Below are positions 1 through 7,631 of a stretch of 64,000 bases of DNA, piece by piece. The stretch's first letter is position 1; each line of letters starts with the position of its first letter. Origin of the DNA: Acidobacteriota bacterium (GTDB lineage: Bacteria > Acidobacteriota > Terriglobia > Acidiferrales > UBA7541); the NCBI GenBank assembly GCA_013289665.1, contig JABCZN010000011.1, positions 95,023 through 159,022 of the forward strand. Reading direction: 5' to 3'. Both the position numbers and the translations under genes were made by a program. The notes under the pieces were generated by a model. The model was not told the DNA's origin and did not search any database. It was given only the letters and a program-made list of their open reading frames with translations.

Positions 1-245
1 AGGTTTCGATGTCGCTCGCGAGAGTTTCCAGTTTTTCATCCGCCGCAAGCTGATCCTCGACACGCTTGCGGTCACGGAGCACGCTCTGCGCTTCTTCCTG
101 ATTGCTCCAGAAATTCGGATCGGCGGTGCGCGCTTCGAGGGTTTTCAGCCGCGCGCGGTTCTGGGGAGCGTCAAAGAAAGCTCCGCACGAGAGCGATGCG
201 CTGCTTCAATCCTTCATACCGGTGCTGCAGATCTTCAAGAATCAT
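1..245 (-). CDS. prfB: Peptide chain release factor 2 (5' part, with programmed +1 frameshift)
   Basis: Release factor 2 recognises UGA and UAA stop codons and triggers peptide release on the ribosome. Only the N-terminal region is present; the gene runs off the left edge. Frame 0 reads 24 codons from ATG at 245 (MILEDLQHRYEGLKQ...) to an in-frame TGA at 173-171. Reading resumes in the +1 frame as LDAPQNRARLKTLEAR, then a segment with DPNFW and SNQEEAQ, the usual RF2 N-terminal helical domain. The start overlaps the 3' end of lnt by 11 nt, so translation is probably coupled. Naming rests on this N-terminus and the classic recoding site, because the GGQ domain lies outside the window. Confidence 0.9.
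170..184 (-). promoter_or_regulatory. prfB: prfB programmed +1 frameshift (recoding) site
   Basis: On the minus strand the sequence reads GGAG, four spacer bases, then CTT TGA C. CTT occupies 176-174 and TGA 173-171. This is the conserved slippery CUU-UGA-C of RF2 autoregulation, with an internal Shine-Dalgarno-like GGAG just upstream. When RF2 is scarce, the slow UGA lets the ribosome slip +1 and make full-length RF2. The downstream +1 frame is open to the window edge. Confidence 0.9.
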
Positions 246-1875
246 GCCGTGTTTGGGGTGCCCGGGCGAGGCCGGGCGATTTCGCCTTTCGGAAAGTGAG
301 CAACACTAGAATAACGGAAACACCGACGCACATCCAGGCGAACCAGTCGCCGAAGCGCGTGTAGATGGTCCGGTCGGTCCGGAAGTCGTACGGCAGGTCG
401 GCAGAATCGCGGGTGTCGCGCCGCATCGCGCGGAGCACGTTTCCATAGGGGTCGACCGAAGCGGTGATGCCGCTGTTGGTGTCGCGGACGAGCCAGCGGC
501 GATTTTCCACCGCGCGCACGCGAGCCATGCGGAGGTGCTGCTCCGCGGCTTCGGATTTGCCGAACCAGCCGTCGTTCGAGATGTTGATCAGGAGCTGCGC
601 GCCGTTGTCGGCGAACTGCCGGATCTCACCGGCGTAAATCGCTTCATAACAAATAAAGATGGAGAAGGTATTGCCATCGGGGAATCGGCCGACGTTGCGT
701 TCCCTGCCCTTGCGGAATCCGCCCACTTCCTCGGAAACGCTGGTGACCACCTGATGGATCAGGGGAAAAGGTTCGTATTCGCCGAAGGGAACGAGGTGAA
801 TCTTGTCGTACAGGAAAATCTTTTGCCCACTCGAATTGAGCACCGACGCGCTGTTGTAAGGCGCAAGCCCAGTGCGGGGAATTCCCTTCCCGCCCTCGAG
901 AATCGGCTTCCAGTCAATGATACCCACAATGACGGGATGCTCGAATCTGGCGGCCAGGCGCGAGATGTACGGCCCGAAATGCGGATCCTGAAAGGAGAAC
1001 GGCGCGGGCGCTTCCGGCCACACGAGAAGGTCCGCTTGCCGTGCGCCCGGCGAATGCCGCAGACTGAGTTGTTCGAGCTCCGCCATGTCCGTTTTGTGGT
1101 CGGCGTACCAGTCGCCCGCGTATTGCATATTCTCTGGAAAATTCGGCTGAACGACCCGTGCGACATGGCCGGCCTCGGCTTTTGGAACGAAGCGCGGGCC
1201 GAAGTCCTGCACCCCGAGAAGCACGACCAGGACCGCGGCGACAAACGCGAGTCTGCTTTTCTTGTTTTCCGGGGGACTCGCCAAAATCCACACAAGCAAC
1301 GAATTAAATGCAGCCACCAGAAACGAAACACCATAAATTCCGGTAAGCGTGGTGAGCTGCACGAGCGCCGGATTTCCCGCGGCGGGATATCCGAGCAACC
1401 CCCAGGGAAAACTGATCTCTGGCAGATACGCGCGCAGGACTTCCGTCGAAATCCAGAGAAACGGGGCGCCCAAAAGCGCGAGGCCGATTCCCTGTTGAAA
1501 TAACCACTCTACCGTCCATGTGAACAGGCCAATCGAGCATCCCCACACCGTCGCGATAAGCAACAACACCGCCCAGCCCGCCGCGGGCGACATGCCCCCG
1601 TGAACAGAGAGCACCTCGGCCACCCAGGACACGCAGGTCAGCACAAAAATCAAGCCGTGCAGGAAGCCAGAGAGAAATGCGACGCGCGCCCGCGCCCCCA
1701 GCACGCTGAACAACAAAATCGCCAGACAGAACCAGGAATACAGACTGGAATGCGCATTGTAATAAGAAAGCGAGAGAATCGCGCCGCTGAGCGCAGCGAG
1801 CGTGAGCCGGACAATCGCGGGAGATTCCGGGGGAAGCAACGACCCCAGGTTGGAGTACCAGGGACGCGATGCCAT
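235..1875 (-). CDS. lnt: Apolipoprotein N-acyltransferase
   Basis: Lnt transfers an acyl chain from phospholipid to the N-terminal cysteine of apolipoproteins, the last step of lipoprotein maturation in the inner membrane. The 546-residue protein has an N-terminal block of hydrophobic segments (about 20-225) followed by a carbon-nitrogen hydrolase domain. The expected catalytic triad is visible: Glu288 in VWPEAPAPF, Lys358 in YDKIHLVPFGEYEP and Cys409 in FICYEAIY. The C-terminal half also carries NISNDGWFG and a final hydrophobic helix. Its ATG overlaps the SPOR gene's TGA by one base, and prfB begins inside its 3' end, so it sits within a tightly packed operon. Length is normal for the family. 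Confidence 0.95.
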   Translation of the reverse strand: MASRPWYSNLGSLLPPESPAIVRLTLAALSGAILSLSYYNAHSSLYSWFCLAILLFSVLGARARVAFLSGFLHGLIFVLTCVSWVAEVLSVHGGMSPAAGWAVLLLIATVWGCSIGLFTWTVEWLFQQGIGLALLGAPFLWISTEVLRAYLPEISFPWGLLGYPAAGNPALVQLTTLTGIYGVSFLVAAFNSLLVWILASPPENKKSRLAFVAAVLVVLLGVQDFGPRFVPKAEAGHVARVVQPNFPENMQYAGDWYADHKTDMAELEQLSLRHSPGARQADLLVWPEAPAPFSFQDPHFGPYISRLAARFEHPVIVGIIDWKPILEGGKGIPRTGLAPYNSASVLNSSGQKIFLYDKIHLVPFGEYEPFPLIHQVVTSVSEEVGGFRKGRERNVGRFPDGNTFSIFICYEAIYAGEIRQFADNGAQLLINISNDGWFGKSEAAEQHLRMARVRAVENRRWLVRDTNSGITASVDPYGNVLRAMRRDTRDSADLPYDFRTDRTIYTRFGDWFAWMCVGVSVILVLLTFRKAKSPGLARAPQTRHDS

Positions 1876-2564
1876 CAGTGTTTTACGTAGAATGCCTTGA
1901 AGCCGGCGCTCTCCAGGCCTTTCTTCGCGGCGTCGGCGCTCTTCTGGTCTTTGAACGGCCCGACCTGCACACGGTAGTACTTGTCTTTGTGCGGTGGCTG
2001 CACATACGCGGAAAAACGTTTCTTCTGCAAGCTTCCCGCCAGGGCCAGCGCGTCATCCTGCTTCGCGAGAGCCGCCACCTGCAAAACGATCGCGCCACCG
2101 GGAATCAGCGGCGCGTTCGCAGCGCTTCTCTCAACGGACGCACGCGGGGCGACGGCTGGCTGGGTAGCCGAACTTTTTGCATTTACTTGCTTGGACTGCG
2201 ACGGAGTTGGCGAGGTCTTTGGAACCGGCTCCAAATGCGGCGCGACCCTTGCGGACTTGTCTTTGTCGTAGAAATTCCACGTGGAATCTGACGTCGCGGA
2301 AGTTGCCGGGTCGGAGTCGACAGGATCGTTCGGCGGGACGACAGTTTTCTTCGGCGCAACATCCGGTCTGGCGCTCAGCACCGGCTCGGGACGGCCCATG
2401 GCATTACTTGCAGCGCGCACCTGCCCATCGTATTGGTTGCGGCCCATGACGTAACCCAGGGTAAAGAACACGCCGGAAAAAACCAGCATCAGCAAGAAAA
2501 GGCCGATCACGTGCCTGCTTTCCAGCACGCGCTCGCCCGCCCCGCGTCTCCCCCCGGATGCCAT
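1875..2564 (-). CDS. SPOR-domain membrane protein
   Basis: The 229-residue protein has a short basic N-terminus, one transmembrane helix (about residues 20-41, FLLMLVFSGVFFTLGYVMG), a low-complexity Pro/Ser/Ala linker, and a C-terminal SPOR domain (about 150-229). The domain shows IVLQVAALAKQDDA and YYRVQVGPF, typical of the peptidoglycan-binding sporulation-related repeat. SPOR proteins bind denuded glycan strands and often act at the division septum. It starts directly after the slipin stop and ends in a one-base overlap with lnt. The exact cellular role cannot be read from sequence. Confidence 0.85.
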   Translation of the reverse strand: MASGGRRGAGERVLESRHVIGLFLLMLVFSGVFFTLGYVMGRNQYDGQVRAASNAMGRPEPVLSARPDVAPKKTVVPPNDPVDSDPATSATSDSTWNFYDKDKSARVAPHLEPVPKTSPTPSQSKQVNAKSSATQPAVAPRASVERSAANAPLIPGGAIVLQVAALAKQDDALALAGSLQKKRFSAYVQPPHKDKYYRVQVGPFKDQKSADAAKKGLESAGFKAFYVKH

Positions 2565-3338
2565 TTACTTAGATGCGCCCCCCGCGACTTTCATCCATGT
2601 ATTAATAATATCTATAGGAAGCGGAAACACAATCGTTGTGTTCTTCTCGACACCTATCTCGGTCAGGGTCTGCAGGTAGCGCAACTGGATGGCGGAGGGC
2701 TGCGTCTCCAGCACCTTGGCGGCGTCGGCCAGTTTTTGCGAGGCTTCGAACTCGCCTTCCGCGTGAATGATCTTCGCGCGGCGCTCGCGTTCTGCTTCCG
2801 CCTGCTTGGCGATCGCCCGCTGCATTTGTTCGGGGATGTCCACCTGTTTCACTTCCACTTTGCCCACCTTGATGCCCCACGGCTCAGTGTCCTGATCGAG
2901 AATAATCTGCAATTTGCCGTTGACTTTGTCGCGCTGCGAGAGAATTTCGTCGAGTTCGAATTGGCCGACCACGCTGCGCAGGGTGGTCTGCGCCAGCTGC
3001 GAGGTTGCATACTGATAATTCTGCACCTGCGAGAGCGCGAGGTTGGCGTCCACCACTCGGAAATAGCAGACGGCGTTCACTTTCACGCTGACGTTGTCGC
3101 GCGTGATGATGTCCTGCGGCGGAACGTCCAGCGTCTCCAGGCGCAAGCTGATCCGGTACAGCGTTTCGATCGGCCAGAAGACCAGCCGGACTCCCGCGCC
3201 CTTCGCTTCGGGAAGCAGGCGCCCGAGGCGGAGCACCACGCCCCGCTCCCACTCCTTGATGATGTAAATCGAATTCCAGATCCACAACAAAAGCAGCGCG
3301 ATGACGACCAGCGTGCCCAATCCAAAGTACTCGAACAT
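2565..3338 (-). CDS. Slipin/stomatin-like SPFH (band 7) protein
   Basis: A 257-residue SPFH protein with an N-terminal membrane anchor (about 5-25) and a band 7 domain with the typical EWERGVVLRLGRL and DIITRDNVSVKVNAV segments. A coiled-coil region follows, rich in Ala/Glu/Arg (QAEAERERRAKIIHAEGE). The slipin subgroup is usually paired with a long NfeD/STOPP protease, and that partner lies 45 nt upstream on the same strand. The pair is thought to organise membrane microdomains and to cleave the slipin C-terminus. A GGAGG ribosome binding site lies 6 nt before the ATG. The role is inferred from family and context. Confidence 0.9.
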   Translation of the reverse strand: MFEYFGLGTLVVIALLLLWIWNSIYIIKEWERGVVLRLGRLLPEAKGAGVRLVFWPIETLYRISLRLETLDVPPQDIITRDNVSVKVNAVCYFRVVDANLALSQVQNYQYATSQLAQTTLRSVVGQFELDEILSQRDKVNGKLQIILDQDTEPWGIKVGKVEVKQVDIPEQMQRAIAKQAEAERERRAKIIHAEGEFEASQKLADAAKVLETQPSAIQLRYLQTLTEIGVEKNTTIVFPLPIDIINTWMKVAGGASK

Positions 3339-3383
3339 GATTTGCCTCCGGGACCTGCGCCAACTACGGCTGCTTGTGGTGAC

Positions 3384-4739
3384 CTAAGCCTGCTTCGGCT
3401 CCACAAACAGTTTTAAACCATCCACGCGTGTTACACGTACGTGCGTCCCCTCTGCCACGGGTGAGGATGCCACTGCGCGCCATAGCTCTCCGTGTACGCG
3501 AATCATTCCCTCACCCTGAGCGGGGAGCGGCGTAGTGACGACGCCCTCTGCGCCGAGCATCTCTTCCTTACCGGTGGCCGTTTTCCATCCGCGGGATTTC
3601 AGAACGAGCCGCATTAGAAACACGGTCAAAACAGCCACCGGCAGGGTTACCGACAGCGCGACACCCATGCTGACTCCGCCGGGCGTGAGTGGGGACCGAA
3701 TCAAAAAGATGGCGCCCAGGAACATCGAGACTATACCGCCCGTAAGCAGAACACCGTGACTTGCGAATTTCGCCTCCATGATGAAAAGCGCGAAGGCGAG
3801 CAAAATCAGCACCACGCCGGCAAAATTCACGGGCAGCAGATGCATCGCGTAAAGCGCCAGCACCGCGCAGATTCCGCCGATCACGCCCGGGGCAATTACG
3901 CCGGGGTGAGTGAATTCGGTGTAAAGACCGAGCACGCCGACGAGCAGGAGGAGAAAGAAAATATCCGGGTCCACGATGCGAGCCAGGAATTTCTGGCGGG
4001 CGGAGAGATGAAATTCATCCAGCCGGTAATTTTCGAGGGAAAGTTTTGCGGTTTTGCCGTCAAAGCGCTTGATCTCGCGCCCATTCAGCTGTTTCAGCAG
4101 ATCCGCGTTGTCGCGGGCGATCAGATCAATCAGGTGCCCCGCAAGCGCTTCGTTTTCGGTGAACGCCTGCGCGTCGGTGACCGCAGTCTCGGCGAGTTTC
4201 GGGTTGCGATTTCGCTTCTCCGTGAAGCTTCGGAGAAACGCAGTGGCATCGTTATTCATTTTCTTCCGCAGCACTTCATCGACGGGCACCGAAAATCCGC
4301 CGGGGAGAAGGATTGGTGTGGACGCTCCGGTGCGCGTCCCAGGCGCCATGGCCGAGACGTCCGCCGACAACAGGATGAAGAAACCCGCAGAAGCACCGCG
4401 TGCTCCGGAGGGAGAAACGAACACCGCGACGGGGACCGGGGATTCCAGAATGTGATGGATCATGTCGGTCATTGAATCGCTGAGCCCGCCCGGCGTATCC
4501 ATGGTGATCAGCACAAGCGATGCCTGGCGGCCCGCTGCGTCAGCGAGGCCTTCACCGATATACGTGGCGAGAACCGGCTCGACTTCGCGATCAAGTTTCA
4601 GCTCAACGACCAGCGGCGGGTTTTGCGTTTCCGGTGTTGCGGCACGCAGCAATCCAATGCCAGTAACAAACAACGCCAGGCAAACGCTGCTGATCGAGAT
4701 TCTTGGGGGATTGCGAATCGGCTGACCACGAGCGTTCAT
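3384..4739 (-). CDS. nfeD: NfeD-type membrane-bound serine protease (ClpP-class)
   Basis: The 451-residue long-form NfeD begins with a signal peptide or anchor (about 12-33). The ClpP/crotonase-like protease domain (about 43-260) has MDTPGGLSDSM and GARGASAGFF, placing the nucleophile at Ser117; the general-base lysine is probably Lys159 or Lys160 in LRKKM. Several transmembrane helices (about 265-385) and a C-terminal NfeD OB-fold domain (about 390-450) follow. In archaeal homologues this protease cleaves its partner stomatin, and the slipin gene lies directly downstream. The ATG overlaps the upstream TPR gene's stop (ATGA), indicating coupling. Confidence 0.9.
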   Translation of the reverse strand: MNARGQPIRNPPRISISSVCLALFVTGIGLLRAATPETQNPPLVVELKLDREVEPVLATYIGEGLADAAGRQASLVLITMDTPGGLSDSMTDMIHHILESPVPVAVFVSPSGARGASAGFFILLSADVSAMAPGTRTGASTPILLPGGFSVPVDEVLRKKMNNDATAFLRSFTEKRNRNPKLAETAVTDAQAFTENEALAGHLIDLIARDNADLLKQLNGREIKRFDGKTAKLSLENYRLDEFHLSARQKFLARIVDPDIFFLLLLVGVLGLYTEFTHPGVIAPGVIGGICAVLALYAMHLLPVNFAGVVLILLAFALFIMEAKFASHGVLLTGGIVSMFLGAIFLIRSPLTPGGVSMGVALSVTLPVAVLTVFLMRLVLKSRGWKTATGKEEMLGAEGVVTTPLPAQGEGMIRVHGELWRAVASSPVAEGTHVRVTRVDGLKLFVEPKQA

Positions 4740-6475
4740 TGCGCACCTCCCGTGGGCTTGCTCTTTCCCAGGTGTTCCAGCAACTGTCGCGCTTCCGTGT
4801 AATTCGGCGCGAGCTTCATGGCTTTTTCCAGTTCGTCGCGGGCCAACTCCGGCTTCTTCTGTTCCAGATAGATGCGTGCCAGCATAACTCGTCCGGTAGC
4901 CGAATCGCGCATGGCCAGTGACGCTTGCAACTCCTGGACCGCTTCGTCGAGTTTACCTCTTCGGCGATAAATATCGGCAAGTTCGCGGTGCGCAAGAGCA
5001 TTCTTGGGATCGGCGGCCAGCGCGGCGCGGAATTCCCCCTCGGCGCTATCCAGGCGCCCGGCGCCAAGTTCCTGACGGCCGCGACGTATGCGCGCGACAA
5101 CCGGGTCCATGGAGGCCGCCGATTCAGCGGCAGCGGCACTCTGTCCTGCGGGTGTAGCAAGTTGCATCCGCAGCGCAGTCGTATCGAGCTCCCTGCTCAC
5201 ACGCTGGTATTTTGCGAGCGAGTCGGGATTGCCATCTAGTTTCAGCGCGGGCAAACCGTTGGACCCAAAAACTTCGAGCGCGGCTTCTCGCGCCAGAGAG
5301 GCTTCCTCCTTCTTCCCTGCCTGCTCCAGAGTGTGAATCAGGAAGGCACGATCCTCGGGATTATCGGGCTCGCGCTCCATGGCATCCCGGAACCGCGCAG
5401 TGGCAGCGGAGAGATCGTTACTCTGCAAGAGAAGTAGCCCGAGGTTGAACGGGTAGTCATCCTCGTCGGGATCAAGGTCTCGGGCGCGCGCAAGCGAGGG
5501 AATCGCAGCGGCGAATTTGCCCTGGCGCGCGAGGGCGAGCGCAAGATTGTTCAGGATTTCCGGCAGGTCGGCGCCGCTCACCATGTTCAACTTCAGGTCT
5601 TCCTGAAGCTTACTGAAAACCTTTTCGGCTTTGTCGGCTTGGTTCAGGCGCAGGTAGCAAACGCCGGTCGCGAAAATCGCCTCGACACTGCGTTCGTTGG
5701 TGGGTGGCACCCGGGCGAACCACGTCAACGCGGAAGCGCAATCGTTGCGTGTGAAGTAGACCTGGCCCAGGGAGAACGCCGGGTCCGGCCAGTTTGGCTC
5801 CAGCCGAGCCGCTTCCTTCAGGTCACGGATGCGCGCGTCGTCCTCGCCGGCAAGCAATCCCCGGATGTATTGTTCGAATGCGCCAAGATAGATGGAGCGC
5901 TGAAGTTTCGAAAATTCGGCGAGACTCAACGGAAAATTGTGGTCAATGGTGGTCAGCAAGCGCCAGGTGATCCGCGTGTGCAAGTTCATCATGGAATCGA
6001 GTGGGCCGCTCTCGCGCACCCCTGGGAGAAGAGCGACGGGATTGACGCGCAGCACGCGGGCATTCACCGTCAGGGAAGTGCCGTCCGACCCAAAATTCCC
6101 GAACACAACGAAGTCGGCATCCAGATCCTGCGCGATGTGCAGCATGGTGGCGCGGCTCAATTTCGCGTTGGGCGGCAAGCCCGCGCGATCCATTTCGTCC
6201 AGGCGGTCTGCGTGCGAATAGACTTGTTGGCCGGCGGCGGAGAGTTTCTGAATGGTCAGTTCTTCGAGCCCCGCGCCGATCCAGTCCAGCCGCGGCGACG
6301 CACCGGCATTCTCAAATGGAAATACGAGAAAGACGCCGCTCTGCGGAAGCGAGGAGATGCGGCCGGATACGGGGGCAGTACTTTGTCTGCCGGGCGCGGC
6401 GCCGGGCCAGAGAAATAACAGACCACCGAAGAAAACCAGACACAGATTGCGGTGCCATTGCCGCCGTTTTTCCAT
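4736..6475 (-). CDS. TolB-like/TPR repeat protein, probably exported
   Basis: This 579-residue protein has a signal peptide (about 8-30), then a region resembling the N-terminal domain of TolB/FlgO-like proteins (FLVFPFENAGASPRLDWIG, with DADFVVFGNF further on). Many tetratricopeptide repeats fill the rest (about 190-575), including EDDYPFNLGLLLLQ, NALAHRELADIYRRRG and NYTEARQLLEHLG. TPRs mediate protein-protein contacts; no enzymatic motif is visible. It is the first gene of the minus-strand operon leading into nfeD, slipin, SPOR, lnt and prfB. It may act as an envelope assembly or sensing factor, but this is inference only. Confidence 0.75.
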   Translation of the reverse strand: MEKRRQWHRNLCLVFFGGLLFLWPGAAPGRQSTAPVSGRISSLPQSGVFLVFPFENAGASPRLDWIGAGLEELTIQKLSAAGQQVYSHADRLDEMDRAGLPPNAKLSRATMLHIAQDLDADFVVFGNFGSDGTSLTVNARVLRVNPVALLPGVRESGPLDSMMNLHTRITWRLLTTIDHNFPLSLAEFSKLQRSIYLGAFEQYIRGLLAGEDDARIRDLKEAARLEPNWPDPAFSLGQVYFTRNDCASALTWFARVPPTNERSVEAIFATGVCYLRLNQADKAEKVFSKLQEDLKLNMVSGADLPEILNNLALALARQGKFAAAIPSLARARDLDPDEDDYPFNLGLLLLQSNDLSAATARFRDAMEREPDNPEDRAFLIHTLEQAGKKEEASLAREAALEVFGSNGLPALKLDGNPDSLAKYQRVSRELDTTALRMQLATPAGQSAAAAESAASMDPVVARIRRGRQELGAGRLDSAEGEFRAALAADPKNALAHRELADIYRRRGKLDEAVQELQASLAMRDSATGRVMLARIYLEQKKPELARDELEKAMKLAPNYTEARQLLEHLGKSKPTGGAQ

Positions 6476-6536
6476 TAAGACAACATTCTAGCAGAGAGGC
6501 GGCAGGCCATGGGCGGCCGGATCGCGGCCGGCGGCG

Positions 6537-7427
6537 CTACTTCAACAAATACACAACACGGCGGTTGGCATCCAGCGAAAGTACGCGAATACCCAGGGAG
6601 CGGACGCTGAGCAATCCATCGAAGAGAGGCTCTTCGCTGCCGGGAACAAAGTAAGCATTTTGCCGGAAGTGCTGGCCATTCAACTCAAATTCAAGTGTAG
6701 ATGCGGTGCGGACGGGAACTGCGCTGGCGACACTGTTGCCCTGCAGCAGGCCGTTGGCCGCGTTGGGCGAAAGTTCAGCCGCGGACCTGGCGCCAAAGAA
6801 CACCAGGCGGTCTGAACCGGTGTCCACCAGCAAATGCAGGAGCTTTCCACCAACATTGATTTCGGCAATCGGAAGATCGGCGCGGGTGGACAGGTTGACC
6901 GGGATTCCCACCGGCGCAACCTCGCCAAATTCCATCAGCTGATTTCCGTAATCGAGGCGAAAACTGCTTTTGCCGAGAACGTCCATTCCGAGGATTCCGG
7001 CAATAGGAAGATTCAGGTCGCGCTCGACGGCGCTCAGATCCGTCACCAGTACTTCCACGGAGGTTGCCTGAAGCGGTCCCAGGCGAATTTCCGGCACGCT
7101 GGCGGCAAAAGTTTGGGATTCACGGCCGATGGCTGACAATTTGGCCTGCGAAAGAGGCAAGCCGAGGTGCCGGGCGACTCCCCTATTAAGGATGGTGGGT
7201 GAAGTTCCCGTGTCGATAATGAAATTCTGGCCCACGTTTTCCCCGCCAAATTGGCCTTCGGCGACCACCAAAAACCCGTGGTAGACCTTTACCGGAATAC
7301 TCGTCCGGGGAATCGAATGATCAGAACGATTTGACGGATTCGCGGGGGGCGCCGCTGTCAGCGAAGTCCCCCAAGTCCACGCGCAAACCAGAAACAGGGT
7401 TCCCAAGCGGATGAAAAGACGATGCAA
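6537..7427 (-). CDS. Retropepsin-like aspartyl protease, secreted
   Basis: A 296-residue protein with an N-terminal signal peptide (about 1-25) and two aspartyl-protease half motifs, IIDTGTSPTIL (about residue 94) and LLVDTGSDRLV (about 205). This is the gag-polyprotein/pepsin-like bacterial aspartyl protease architecture, with both catalytic Asp-Thr-Gly signatures intact. The predicted start is TTG at 7427, with GAGGAG somewhat far upstream (about 12 nt), so the N-terminus is uncertain. It lies 61 nt upstream of the TPR operon on the same strand and may be co-transcribed. The substrate is unknown. Confidence 0.8.
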   Translation of the reverse strand: MHRLFIRLGTLFLVCAWTWGTSLTAAPPANPSNRSDHSIPRTSIPVKVYHGFLVVAEGQFGGENVGQNFIIDTGTSPTILNRGVARHLGLPLSQAKLSAIGRESQTFAASVPEIRLGPLQATSVEVLVTDLSAVERDLNLPIAGILGMDVLGKSSFRLDYGNQLMEFGEVAPVGIPVNLSTRADLPIAEINVGGKLLHLLVDTGSDRLVFFGARSAAELSPNAANGLLQGNSVASAVPVRTASTLEFELNGQHFRQNAYFVPGSEEPLFDGLLSVRSLGIRVLSLDANRRVVYLLK

Positions 7428-7631
7428 AGTTGCCGCACGCTCCTCTGGCGGTATCGCTCACCGTAGAGGCCCGGCGGGGTACCACAAGGGTCGGCGCGTG
7501 GATTCCGGATAGATTGTGGGTGGCTAGATAACTATCGTTTGGGACAGGACTTATTCCGAGAAAAGCGAAGCGGGTGGGCGAACGGATTAACACTACTTTT
7601 CAGATCATTCGTCCAATACATCGAGGTCATC

